Positions 27,878-37,214 of a stretch of DNA of 64,000 bases are shown piece by piece; within the stretch, counting starts at the first letter, position 1, and each line of letters begins with the position of its first letter. The notes below the pieces were generated by a model. That model was not told where the DNA came from and ran no database searches. It saw only the letters and a program-made list of their open reading frames with translations. Position numbers and translations under genes: made by a program. Source of the stretch: Isochrysis galbana (lineage: Eukaryota; Haptophyta; Isochrysidales; Isochrysidaceae); contig CM030933.1 of assembly GCA_018136815.1 (NCBI GenBank), forward strand, positions 6,177,137-6,241,136. Reading direction: 5' to 3'.

Positions 27878-29200
27878 TCAAACGGCATTATGCGAGGAAG
27901 GCGCGTTCTCGCTGCCAATGATGATGTCAGAGTCGGCCGTTGTCGCTCTCTCTCCATTCGCTGTCCGCTTATGCGCTGCCCGCGGAGCAGCCTCTTGCTG
28001 AACGAGTAGCTCGCGGCGCATCTTCCTTTGGAGTAGGAGCAAAGCGCCGAGCCGTGCAACGGCCAGCATGCCGATTAGGACAAGCGCACAAATGCCAGGC
28101 GGCGTGACCAATCCCAGCGCCGCTAGCGCCTCGTCGCGAGTCACGACTGCGCCTCCACATATCGTCAACGCATTTGAGGACGAGCCCTCCGATGAATAGA
28201 CAGTACCAGGGAGGAAGACGATTTGCGCAATGAGGCACTGCGAGTAGTAGAGCGGGTTGATGAAGCGTGCCCATGGCACAACCATTTTATTGACAGGTAT
28301 GAAGATGCCTGCGGAGTCGGGGCAACGCATGAGGATTTATTTCAGCTTGCAAGTCCTCGCGTTGAGAAGTTGGTGCCGATATGGGACCGGAAGGGTACGA
28401 ATTCGAGCGGGAAGCTTACCTGTGAACAGGAAGTTGAATGCCATGAAGAGCATCGCGATTGTGCCCGACTCGGCGTTTGTGAAAGAGGAGCCAACAGCGA
28501 TGAGGATGCCAAGCGATTGGAACAGCATAATAGTAAGCACTTGGCTCAACACCGTGAGCACGAAGGCAGCTGCGTCGTCGGCAATGCCCGCAAGCCAATA
28601 TAGCAGTGGGGTGTTGATGAGAAGCATCAACAAATCAGGAATGAGAGCGATGGTGGTAGTGGGAAAATACCAGGCCGACAAGTTGTACGCGCCATTTTGG
28701 AGATCCTTGCGCAGCATGCGCTCCGCCTTGGGGACGAGCGGAAGCGCGGCAAGAAGCGGAAAGAACATCCAATTGAGACCAGCCAAGAAGGACGCTGAAA
28801 ATCGTGAGCGCACATCGTCGAGGTCATAGCCGATCCGATAAAACAGGAGGCCAGAAAGAAGTCCTATTACGAGCTGTAAAAAGGCGACCTCGTGCACCCA
28901 CAGGTGCCCCTTGGCGAGCCTCCAGCCGCGACGCGACAGCACGCCTACCTGGTACGACCAGCTCGAGCGTGGCGGCTCCACCACGACCGCGGTCCGCCGG
29001 AGCGATGATTGTTTGAACGGTGCAAACTGGGCTTTCGTCTCGTGGCGGAGCTCGGTCTCCTTCGCCGCAGGAAGGTAGTCGAGCACGAGCACCTCCATGA
29101 GCCAGTCCGAGGCAGAGAAATCCGAAGGGCGCTCACGGCCTAGGGCGGCAGTGAAGTGGTCCACCGCAGAGGCGCGTGGGCCATGATAGAGAGCGGCCCC
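27878..29200 (-). CDS. ABCG-type ABC transporter, C-terminal membrane half (5' end lost in gap)
   Basis: Reading from the gap edge at 29200, the frame begins ALYHGPRASAVDHFTAALG, the standard ABCG sequence just after the nucleotide-binding domain. The ABC2 membrane domain follows: FLQLVIGLLSGLLFYRIG, ASFLAGLNWMFFPLLAALPL, TIALIPDLLMLLINTPLLYW and IMLFQSLGILIAVG. An intron at 28419-28309 (111 bp, ACAG|GTAAG to CGCAG|GC on minus) joins FNFLFTG to IFIPVNKMVVPWARFINPLYY. The last helix is GICALVLIGMLAVARLG, and the stop is at 27878. The Walker A, signature and Walker B motifs must lie in or beyond the gap. Half-size ABCG proteins dimerise and export lipids or other small compounds. Confidence 0.85.
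28309..28419 (-). other. Intron of the ABCG gene
   Basis: 111 bp on minus, GT-AG, phase 1; donor CACAG|GTAAGC, acceptor CCGCAG|GC. Splicing recreates the conserved ABCG string FTGIFIPV. Confidence 0.85.
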
Positions 29201-29300
29201 NNNNNNNNNNNNNNNNNNNNNNNNNNNNNNNNNNNNNNNNNNNNNNNNNNNNNNNNNNNNNNNNNNNNNNNNNNNNNNNNNNNNNNNNNNNNNNNNNNNN
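29201..29300. other. Assembly gap (100 N)
   Basis: Placeholder gap. The ABCG gene enters it from the left on minus (missing its ATPase half, at least 1 kb of coding), and another gene leaves it on the right on plus (missing its start). So the true gap must be much longer than 100 bases, or a misjoin is present. Confidence 0.95.
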
Positions 29301-29640
29301 ATGAACAACTCATGGCAATGGGTGTGGGCAGGTTGCAGCGAGCTGCCATGCTTGGTGTGTCCCAGAAGCTCAAGTATACTGCACTTGAAGGCAGGGTCTT
29401 GTACTGGAAATACATGGCGGCCGGATTGATTGAAACACACGAGCGTCTGGAGCTGGGCAACAAGCCGCTCGAGACGCACCACGCTGGAAAGGTTAGCCTG
29501 TTTCCAATTCGAATTCGTTCCTCATGAGATATAGGAATTTTTGTTAATCCTGTCCCGTCTGCTTTTCATCTCAGGTTTTGGAAACGTACCAAACGTTGGG
29601 GTCAGACGGCGAGTACCTCGAAGTTCGCCTTTGGTTATGA
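29301..29640 (+). CDS. Conserved-looking protein of unknown function, C-terminal part, spliced
   Basis: The frame enters from the gap (EQLMAMGVGRLQRAAMLG...) and runs to YMAAGLIETHERLELGNKP. An intron 29492-29574 (83 bp, AAG|GTTAGC to TCTCAG|GTT) joins in phase 0 to VLETYQTLGSDGEYLEVRLW and a TGA at 29638-29640. The exon style (mixed charged and hydrophobic, helix-forming) and the clean splice support a real gene. I do not recognise the family. The start lies in the gap. Confidence 0.6.
29492..29574 (+). other. Intron of the 29.3-kb gene
   Basis: 83 bp, GT-AG, phase 0, with a pyrimidine-rich 3' end (CTGCTTTTCATCTCAG). Confidence 0.7.
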
Positions 29641-29649
29641 CTCCTTCAC

Positions 29650-30285
29650 GAAAAGGAAATGCCAGGAGATATCCTGGAAAAGCTTTTCTGCTACGACTAT
29701 TCGAGGGGACCGATGGGCTACCCAATGAATACACAATTGCGAGGCCTGAGCAACTTGATTCGTCTAGCCAGGCCCGCAGCGTGTTGTCGAGAGCCACAGT
29801 GTTTATGTACGTGAGCTGATGGGCAAGCGGAAACGGAAACTTCGAGGAAAGCTACGTCGAGTTCACCTGTCTGGGTGAGGAGTCGGATGTTCTACACGCA
29901 AACCAACCCCACTTACTCACTCCTCTGAAGATTCGTTCTCCACAATATCGTTGCATCGCTGTCGTGGTCTTGCTCGCCGGTGCGAGCCACATGATTGAGC
30001 CTTTGCCCTAGATTAAATAGGTGATTCACCCTCACGAAGAAATTGATGATGCTTTATGCTTTGTTGCTGACGTTGCACTTTGCTGTGGCCGGCATTCCAA
30101 TACTCATTGTGTGTTGTGTGCGGCAGAGGCCTCATAATCTTAAAGTCATTTGTTAGTATTTATTGTTTTGTTGATATTCGGGAGCTTTGGGGGGGTGCAG
30201 GGACAACGAAAGGTGAGAGTGGAGAGAGGGGGGGGTTGCACCCCCCCTCCCTCGAAAGTCGAAAGGTCGTTTTGCCTTCATTTGG
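29650..30285. other. Intergenic, no gene recognised
   Basis: Moderately AT-rich; frames are short. Nothing identifiable before the repeat block that starts near 30283. Confidence 0.4.
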
Positions 30286-30760
30286 TACCCTCGTTTCCAA
30301 ATACGCGATGCGCCGGTACCAAAAAAATCGTCTAGTATTTAAGCAAAGGCACCACCTCACAGTGCTCAACCACAACTAAGTTTATACTTGGTTCGCCCAT
30401 GGGGGGGCACGAGCCCCCCTCTCTCTCCACTCCTCCCCTGCCGTGGGGAGGAACCACCATCCTCCTGGCATGCCTGATGGCTTGCCAGGAGGCCACTGCC
30501 CTGCTGACCCACTCTCCCACTGACAGGCACGCCTGGATCGCTCGTTCTGGCCCTCGTGGCCAGCCCATCGCTCCAACCCCCCCTCCCCCCCTGTTCGACA
30601 GGCAGACAGGTGCAGACTGGGGGCCCCAGAGGCTCAGGAACGCCAGCGAGGGAGAGGCAGGGGAGGCCAGGGCCCAGCCCCAGCCTCCTCTGCCCCCTGA
30701 GCTGGCCTCCAGGAGCCTCCAGGGGTCGCCAGCAAGCAGCTGCAGGCCTGGCGCAGGCAC
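30283..30760. mobile_element. Composite of dispersed repeats
   Basis: 30283-30374 matches 44655-44766 (TTTGGTACCCTCGTTTCC, ATGCGCCGG, CGTCTAGTATTTAAGCAAAG). It runs straight into the LINE 5' landmark AACTAAGTTTATACTTGG at 30375. Then 30573-30760 is, in reverse complement, similar to about 54230-54400 (GGCAGCTCAGGGGGCAG, GGCTGGGGCTCAGCCC and so on). Long frames on both strands here follow from the repeat composition and are not called as genes. Confidence 0.6.
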
Positions 30761-30904
30761 GCCATCGCGCCGCAGGAGAGAGGAGAGGGAGCGCGGAGAA
30801 GGGGGTGGGCGGAGCGAGAGCTAGCAGTCGGACGCCCACGTGGTTGCATTCTTCAATCGGCAGCGGGCATGGTTGCATCCTTCAACAAGGGCGGGACGGT
30901 CGTG

Positions 30905-31305
30905 AGGAAGGCGAGGCGCCCCCGTCAATAACGCAATCTCAAAAAAATTACTTTGCATACCGCGGTCAACCCCCGAGTTATGGGCGAAGTTAGGGTCAGT
31001 AGAAATTATATACCTAAAAGCCGGGAGGGGCGTGACAAAAAAAGGGAACCTCGAGTTGCACCCTCTTAGTTTCGCCCACGTGGGGTTTGCTGTTTGCGCG
31101 TTTTCTGGTTTCTGGTTTCTGGTTACGCATCGTTGTGGGGGCTACCGTGGGGGGTCTGGGGCCCAAAGGGCACCGGATATGTGCTAGTTACACCTATCCG
31201 GTCACCATATCCAAAAATCTCGTAATGAATCCTCAATCTTGACTTGGTGGTCAATTTTCACCCTTCGACGAAGGCCTTCGAAATTAAAATAGCTGTTTGA
31301 CCGCC
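30905..31305. mobile_element. Rearranged ends of the AT-richer island
   Basis: 30905-31075 is the inverted form of 15255-15012, lacking about 90 internal bases. 31086-31305 is the direct form of 16873-17092, with small duplications of GTTTCTG. So the left end (flipped) and the right end of the 15-17 kb island are joined here with only about 10 bp between, and the coding middle is gone. Confidence 0.75.
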
Positions 31306-31309
31306 CTAA

Positions 31310-31900
31310 GTTGGATTGCGGTTAGTAGTTAGTAGCTTAGTGGACATCTTCAAGAATTTTTTATCCAGAAACGTCATGAGTCATGAACCCCAGAAACTTA
31401 CAAGTTGGTGATCCCCCGACCCAGAGCCCAGAAACCTCCAAGGGCCCTAGAGTACTACTTTTCGTAAAACCCCAATTTAGAAGAGAATTATAAACAAGCT
31501 CTAAGCTCTCGATCGAGCGCTTGCTCGCTCGCCCTCGCCCCCAACCTCGCGCGCTCCCCTAAAATAGACTCTGAGATTTCTTACCTCTTTTTTCCCTTTG
31601 GGTTGCGTGCCTCGTCCGAGGTCTCGCCGTCCTTCCGTTAGTCCTCGCTGCTTGCGGGCGAGGGATCGCCAACACCTCAGCCAACCTTCTCCCTCCCTCC
31701 CTCCCTCTCTCCCCCTCTAACTCCCTCTCCCCCTGCCACCCTCTCCCTCTCCCTCCCTTTCAAGGCACAGGTGCGTGTCCGAGTTGCAGGAGGGCGTTGT
31801 CACCCAAGGCTTCGTCACCCATGTGCACCGATGAGCTGCCCAATTGCTCCTCACTCGCAGCGCTCTTCACAGCCGAGAAGGGTGTCTGCCGCTGGCCGAT
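31310..31900. other. Upstream region of the P4H gene
   Basis: A pyrimidine tract of about 80 bp (31683-31762, CCCTCCCTCCCTCTCTCCCC type) ends in CTTTCAAG and could be a 3' splice-site tract of an upstream intron. No first exon with a signal peptide could be identified. Confidence 0.35.
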
Positions 31901-31902
31901 AG

Positions 31903-32736
31903 CAGAACTGTGCCTCCGCACGTGCGGCCGAATGCCCGCGGGTCTATGCAGCCCGGGCATGCCGTTCGCTTGCAGATGAGTGCTCCGAGCCATTCTGTGC
32001 CGGAGAGCACATCGCTTGGCGCCCCTTTTTCGAGCGGGTCGTCACCAACCAGTCGGCTCACGGCGCGAGGATCCTGAGTGAGGAAACACCTTGGGTGGCC
32101 GAGTTCCCAAATTTCCTGAGCGCAGAGGAGGTGGACGAGATGATTGAGATTGGGCTGACGGAAGGGCTCCGAGACGAGGACGAGCATCCCAATCGGGTGC
32201 GCAATGTCAGTGTGACCAACTGCGACAGCGCACGATGTATCCAGCAGCCCTTCATCAACGAGCTCTCTCGGCGAGTCAGTGAGCTATTACGATTGCCGTC
32301 GCGCAACTTCGAGTCAAATGAGTTCGTGCGCTATGAGCCTGGGCAGCACTACGTATGGCATTCTGATGAGTACAGTTGGAAGGATGCCAAGCCGGACGCC
32401 GTCGCCGTCCTTTCAGGTCCTCGGGTCCTCACATTCTTCATGTACCTCTCTGACGTTGAGGAAGGGGGCGAGACTGCTTTCGCGGGACCGAATCGCGCGA
32501 CAATGTCCAAGGTGGCCGAAGCGACGCGCCGACTTGCAGTGAGACCAAAGAAAGGCAAGGCGATAATGTGGGCCAACATGAAGGAAGAGTGGAGGCATGC
32601 TCAGCCTGCAGCAGCCCATACTGCCATGCCCGTGCGACGGGGGGTCAAGTGGGCGGCCACGCTCTGGGTGCATGCAGCGGGGTTCCGTATCCCTGAGTTG
32701 TACGCTGGTAGGGATTGTCACGCAAGGTTGCATTAG
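31903..32736 (+). CDS. Prolyl 4-hydroxylase-like 2OG-Fe(II) dioxygenase (5' end uncertain)
   Basis: The frame is open from 31903; the clearly coding part starts with HIAWRPFFERVVTNQSAHGA near 32008. The fold reads WVAEFPNFLSAEEVDEMI, then FVRYEPGQHYVWHSDEY with the iron-binding His-x-Asp, FFMYLSDVEEGGETAF, PKKGKAIMWANM, and the distal His and Lys in HTAMPVRRGVKWAATLWVH. These are the residues that bind Fe(II) and 2-oxoglutarate. P4Hs hydroxylate proline in secreted cell-wall or matrix proteins in the ER. Upstream in another frame (31797-31940) a Cys pattern (NCSSLAALF, GVCRW, ELCLRTCGRM) resembles an ShK-type domain, which many algal P4Hs carry, so an upstream exon is likely, but I could not place the splice. 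No ATG suits the domain start. Confidence 0.8.
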   Translation, partial: QNCASARAAECPRVYAARACRSLADECSEPFCAGEHIAWRPFFERVVTNQSAHGARILSEETPWVAEFPNFLSAEEVDEMIEIGLTEGLRDEDEHPNRVRNVSVTNCDSARCIQQPFINELSRRVSELLRLPSRNFESNEFVRYEPGQHYVWHSDEYSWKDAKPDAVAVLSGPRVLTFFMYLSDVEEGGETAFAGPNRATMSKVAEATRRLAVRPKKGKAIMWANMKEEWRHAQPAAAHTAMPVRRGVKWAATLWVHAAGFRIPELYAGRDCHARLH

Positions 32737-32739
32737 TAT

Positions 32740-34370
32740 ACTTTTGTTACGGCATGCATCATTGTCGGCACCTAACACCTAACTGCAGCTGTACAACATA
32801 ACCTAGGATGTCTGTCGGCTTTCGGTGGGGCGTTTCGGTGTAGCGTTTGGTGGCCGGCAGCAGCCAAGAAGGGGCCGGGCAGGTATACGCGGGAACGCGG
32901 TAAGCATCATCGTTGGTATTGTTGCTTCGCTCTGACACTTGCTGTGACTTGCTTTGGCGCAGTAGGCATTGGGGCAGAGCAGTTGATAATAATCATACTA
33001 GTGTAGTGGTAGTGATAAAACTTCACAATATTCTTACTGCAATATGTGGCCATGGACCCACTATTTTCTATTTTCACGCAGCAAACTTTCTACACCCCAA
33101 CTCCGCTGGCTCTTTTCCCCCCATGTCGCATTCGCGATCGACTCTCTCACCTTGTGCCTTTTCGCGCTCGGTTGCGTTCCGGTTTTACTCGTTACTCGTT
33201 GATTCTTTACTCGTAACTCGCCTGTTGCTCCTTCCTTGCCTGCGCGCGCCCCTTTGTGGCCGATCTGACCTTGTCCTCGCGCCCCTTTGTGGCCGATCTG
33301 ACCTTGTTCTCGCGCCCCTTTGTAGCCTGTCTCGCCTCGTGCTCTCGCACGCCTGCGTTTGGGGCCTTGCTTTAGCCCTGGTCCCTCCTTGCCCTCGTTT
33401 CCCCGCGTTCGCCTCGTTCTCGTCGCAGGTATTCGCCGCTGTGGGTTTCCCCCCAGCGGCTAGCCTACTCCCTCGCCCCTTGTTTTCATCAGCTCACGGG
33501 AAGTGTTGTAGATTCCCTCCTTACTTCTACTAACCCTTCCCTGTGTCACGTCCGCGTGCGCTCTTGGCGCACCGCTCTTGTTCGCACGACTTCGAGCAGG
33601 GGAGGCTAGGCGGGGCAACGGTCTGTAGACCGAGTGGTGCTTTATTTAGCCGCTTCCCTCGGGCAACCAAAACATTTCTCTAGTCCAAAAAAGACAGCTG
33701 TCAGCTGTGAAGCTCACTACTTGTTGCTCCCCGCCACTCTCAGCCATTATGGTTGGTTCAACTACTCGCTACTCGTCTGCGTTGCCTATGAGGATGTTGA
33801 AGGTCCGCGACAAGTATATGCGTTGAAGCAAGCAGCCCTAGTTTGATATATGCCATGCTCCATCAAGCAACCACCCGCCGTCCCTCTTGCGAGACGTGAT
33901 ACCGAACGGCCGCACCCAAACCACCTCCGGGGATTCTTGTGGAGCGTCGGGGAGGGGGGCTGCATATGTGATGGATCTATTTTTGCTTATTTTTCCCTAG
34001 TGTCCATCTCTGTCTTTTCTACTCATTTGAAGTCGCCGGTTCCCTATGTATGAGGGCGTCGACGTCCTACGCTCGCAGCTTTGTTATTTGTTGTTGCAAT
34101 GCTACAGGAGACAGGAGCGTACGTTCTATTATTTGCAGCGCTCTTTCGCCGGCGATAGCGCTTAGGTATAATTATATTATTTCAAACCTCCTGTCGTCTA
34201 TCAAATGTTTATGTTGATTGTAATCGAGTATCTTACCTAGTGCGCACACCAAGAGTGGGGGACATGCGATGGCACATGGGCTCACAAGCTCACCAGCCAA
34301 GCATCAATCATATCGTGCGGGCGTGGGGCTTTCAATACATAGTAGACGTGGTAGTAGAAGTCAGTATCAT
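32740..34370. other. Intergenic region, no gene recognised
   Basis: Pyrimidine-rich between 33100 and 33540, with a 33-bp tandem repeat (annotated separately). Partial similarity to 11110-11490 (GTCGCAT-CGCGATCGAC; ATTCCCTCCTTA) suggests old repeat debris. Otherwise nothing identifiable. Confidence 0.4.
33246..33344 (+). repeat. 33-bp tandem repeat, 3 copies
   Basis: Units start GCGCCCCTTTGTGGCC at 33246, 33279 and 33312. The first two are nearly identical and the third is diverged. Confidence 0.9.
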
Positions 34371-34376
34371 TGTCCT

Positions 34377-35567
34377 TCATTGGTCCGGGGGCCTATCGTG
34401 CATAGCAACGGCAGTTACTGCTTTGTGGTGTCCCGAATAATGCTGGATCGTTTGGGCCTGATCGAGAGCCCACAAACGCGCAGTCTGGTCAGAGCTAGCC
34501 GTGACGAGGTAGTCGGAGTCGGCCGAAAAGACAGCATCCCAAACCCACCTGTGCAAGTGAGAGGAGTGTGGCGTCATTGAGGTGGCTGCAATAGGCGCAC
34601 AGGCGAATGCGCAATCGGGCGCGGGGATCTGAAGGGACTACCGGCCTGATGTCTCCTCCGATCTACACGAGTTGCCGCAAGTAGAATGCATCCTGAATTC
34701 CGGGCGTCACTCTCACCGCTGATGTCCTGTCAAGGTCTCCTCGCACGCAAAGTTATTTTTCATGTCCCATATTTTTATGGTGTGGTCAGCCGAGGTAGTG
34801 GCCAAACGCTTGCAATCGGGAGAAATTATGCAGCGGATCACATACGACGCGTGTGCCTGAAGTTTTTGCAATGGCTCTATGCGCATTCGAGACACAAGCT
34901 CAGCAGAGGGGCTCGGACGGCAATCCGATGATGATGGAGGGTCAGCCTTAGACTCTGACGGTATTCTATCACCATTCTCTTCAGCAGTAGACACCTGGGT
35001 CAGCGTCCACAGAAAGACAGAGCCGTGGATGTTGGCGGCTGCGAGGGTGGAGGCGTCTTTTGCGATTGAAAGTGACTGAATGGACTTGTCGCCATCTGGT
35101 ACGAGCTCTGAGGAGCACGCATTCTGGGCGAGATCCCACACGCGAATGTTGCCATCCCGATCGCCCGAGAGGATCTCCATCTGATTCGGGTGCAGCGCAA
35201 CCGAGTTGATGGGGAATCCAGAGTCCAGTTCGCGTTGGCAACGAGCTGCCCTCAGATCCCAGAACTTCAGGAACCCGTCGTCGGATGCTGTATACATCCA
35301 CTGCCCGTTCACCTCGAAGCCGACCGCCGTGACGTTCGAGGCATGACCGTCGAAGGAGGTGACCGCATTCGACGTACCCGAGTTGATATCATACAGACGG
35401 AGCGACGGGTTACCCGCTGCAGCCAGCTTCTGCCGGTCCTCCGTGATCTGCAGCTGGTTGACCTGCGAGTCCGGGTGCTGCAGAGTCTTGTAGCAGACGC
35501 CAGTGGGTGCCTCCCAGAAGCGTATGGTGTGGTCGTATCCCGCCGTGGCGAGCAACACGCCCGCCAT
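34377..35567 (-). CDS. LST8: LST8 (G-beta-L), WD40 subunit of TOR complexes, spliced
   Basis: ATG at 35567 (MAGVLLATAGYDHTIRFWEA, the usual LST8 start). Exon 1 runs to 34717. An intron 34716-34549 (168 bp, CG|GTGAGA to CACAG|GTGG on minus) restores TGHQRWVWDAVFSADSDYLV; exon 2 ends at 34377. About 340 residues, seven WD40 blades (HTIRFW, SLRLYD, FLKFWD, NIRVWD, SVFLW, TIKIWD, TARLW), ending SGHHKAVTAVAM as in other LST8 proteins. LST8 binds and stabilises the TOR kinase domain in TORC1 and TORC2. Unusual: an insertion of about 35 Ser/Pro/Glu-rich residues (near EENGDRIPSESKADPPSSSD) between blades 5 and 6, making it longer than the typical 300-325. An alternative ATG at 35678 would add a basic leader not found in the family. 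Confidence 0.95.
34549..34716 (-). other. Intron of LST8
   Basis: 168 bp on minus, GT-AG, phase 2. The splice splits the Arg codon of the conserved string HQRWVWD. Confidence 0.9.
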
Positions 35568-35870
35568 CGCTCGTGGAGTCCGGCCGCCGCCTGCAAGCGA
35601 GCGAGCGAGCGCTGGACAGCGCGGCGGGAAGAGCCGTCGTCGCGATCGGCGCACTCGTCTCTTTCCCTTGAAGGGCATTCTTCTCTATCTTTGCGGTCTT
35701 TCTCTCCGTTGCTCCCTCCTTGCCTGCCTCCCTCCCCCTCCATTCCATCCATCACGTCTCTACCTCCTGTATATACGCCGAGGTGTTATAAGTTTATAAT
35801 GGGCCTGTTCCCCCCCACTTTGTCCTCCCTCCCTACCCTACCTGTCCCTCGTTTCGGCCTCTCCTCGCCC

Positions 35871-35877
<7 letters not shown>

Positions 35878-35935
<58 letters not shown>
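35878..35935 (+). repeat. (CT)n microsatellite
   Basis: About 27 CT units, upstream of LST8 (on its 5' side). Confidence 0.95.
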
Positions 35936-35938
<3 letters not shown>

Positions 35939-35939
35939 C

Positions 35940-36595
35940 CCCTCCCCCCCCTCTCTCTAAATTTCGCTCTCAACACTATATTGTGAATACTTTGTTCTAT
36001 CCTCCGGTTCAAGTTGTTGTTTATTTTTTAGTGTTAGCTGCTTAGTAAGACCCTGCGGGGGTGTGGAGTGTGTTGCCAAGACCATCATTAGAATTAGTCA
36101 GATGAGCTAGGACAGTCACGGCAGCAACAAGCGACCTTCTTAAGGTGGTCCGCGGATGAGACGGCCCACCCCCCGGTATTACACGAAAGCGACGGGTGGC
36201 GGGCGTGGCCGCCGCCGGGGTGGGGCTGGCTCTGGGGCTCACGGTGGCCCTGCCCTACTTGTGAAACACAGGAACACCGTGTTTCTACAAAGGCCAAACA
36301 CAGCCGTGTTTCGCCGTGTTTCAAACCTCTCGTGGCGCAACACAGAGGAAACACAGAGGCGCGCGCGCGGTCAGCGATCGGCGGCCAGAGGCGAAAGAGG
36401 CCGCTATACGCTATAAAGGAGGAAAGGGAACGTCAGCCGCAACACGAGGGCGAAGAAGTGAGGAGTAAGTGTGTTGATGTTGAGCTTTCATTGAGTTAGC
36501 GAATCAAAGCGGCTCTAGCTTCTCGAGATTTTTTTAGGTTAGTTAGTTAGCGAATCAATCACCAATCAGGGCCATTGATGTGTGCTCTCTCCCTC
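35940..36595. other. Intergenic with the 14.6-kb repeat's second copy
   Basis: 36262-36345 repeats 14607-14700. GTTAGTTAGCGAATCAA occurs twice (36495, 36540). No gene. Confidence 0.5.
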
Positions 36596-36597
36596 AG

Positions 36598-37161
36598 TGG
36601 ACCGCGCTCGTCAAGAAAGCGAAAGGCGCCTATGACTACTTGGAGGATCGGCTCAACAATAGATGTGCAGCTCCATATTGGTGCAAGGAGCAGCACAAGA
36701 TCACGGGCTTGTTGCGCGCATTCAACCCTGCATTCGGGCATGGCAAAGTCGACGCATTGTGGGTGCAACGGCTTGCAAGCTTGCCATGCTTTGCTCATAT
36801 TCAAGGAATCGCCGATCTATTGAGGAGAGAGCTCCCCGACAATTTGGTTGCATGCCAAGGAACACAAGTTGACCATCGGGACATGAAGGCATTCAGCAGG
36901 GAGGTGCTACAATGGTGGGCTTCAAATAACTCGAAATTTCCGACATGGTCTCTCGCGGCTCGCGGCGAGGATCGCCTTTTTTCTTTTTTTTGTCTCAGCC
37001 CAAATTCTGCATGTTGTGAACGGGTGTTTTCATTGTTACAGTGTATGTTTGGTGCAAATCGTGCGTCCTCTTTGGCGGATCAAGTGGAGGCGTCAGTGTT
37101 ATTGCGATTCAATTGCAACCAGCGACTCAAAAAGATGAGGTCAATGATCCACACAAACTAA
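36598..37161 (+). pseudogene. hAT transposase, C-terminal dimerisation region
   Basis: The frame opens after an acceptor-like CCCTCAG at 36597 (WTALVKKAKGAYDYLEDRLN) and stops at 37159-37161. The last third carries the hAT dimerisation signature: FSREVLQWWASNNSKFPTWS, NSACCERVFSLLQCMFG and SSLADQVEASVLLRFN. The DDE catalytic core and the BED zinc finger of a complete transposase are not found upstream, so this is a 3' fragment. A stretch of T-rich sequence (36977-36992) interrupts the motif spacing and may mark an indel. It is followed by a block (37150-37212) that recurs inverted at 41866-41930. Confidence 0.8.
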
Positions 37162-37212
37162 ACCAAACAGGGCGAAAACTAACCACACCAGGACGGACGG
37201 CCATGCGTCGGC
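37150..37212. repeat. Dispersed repeat, inverted copy at 41866-41930
   Basis: GGCGAAAACTAACCACACCA and GGACGGACGGCCA occur here on plus and at about 41868-41920 on minus, nearly identical over 60 bp. This copy sits immediately after the hAT transposase stop, so the block may be the element's 3' end. Confidence 0.8.
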
Positions 37213-37214
37213 AC

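Noticed and set aside
28257..28829. Plus-strand ORF opposite the ABCG gene
   Set aside because: The minus strand encodes a clear ABC2 membrane domain with a valid intron; the plus frame has no domain.
30366..30993. Long ORFs on both strands (Pro/Gly/Arg-rich)
   Set aside because: The segment is made of dispersed repeats shared with 54.2-54.5 kb and a LINE 5' end; neither frame is kept between copies.
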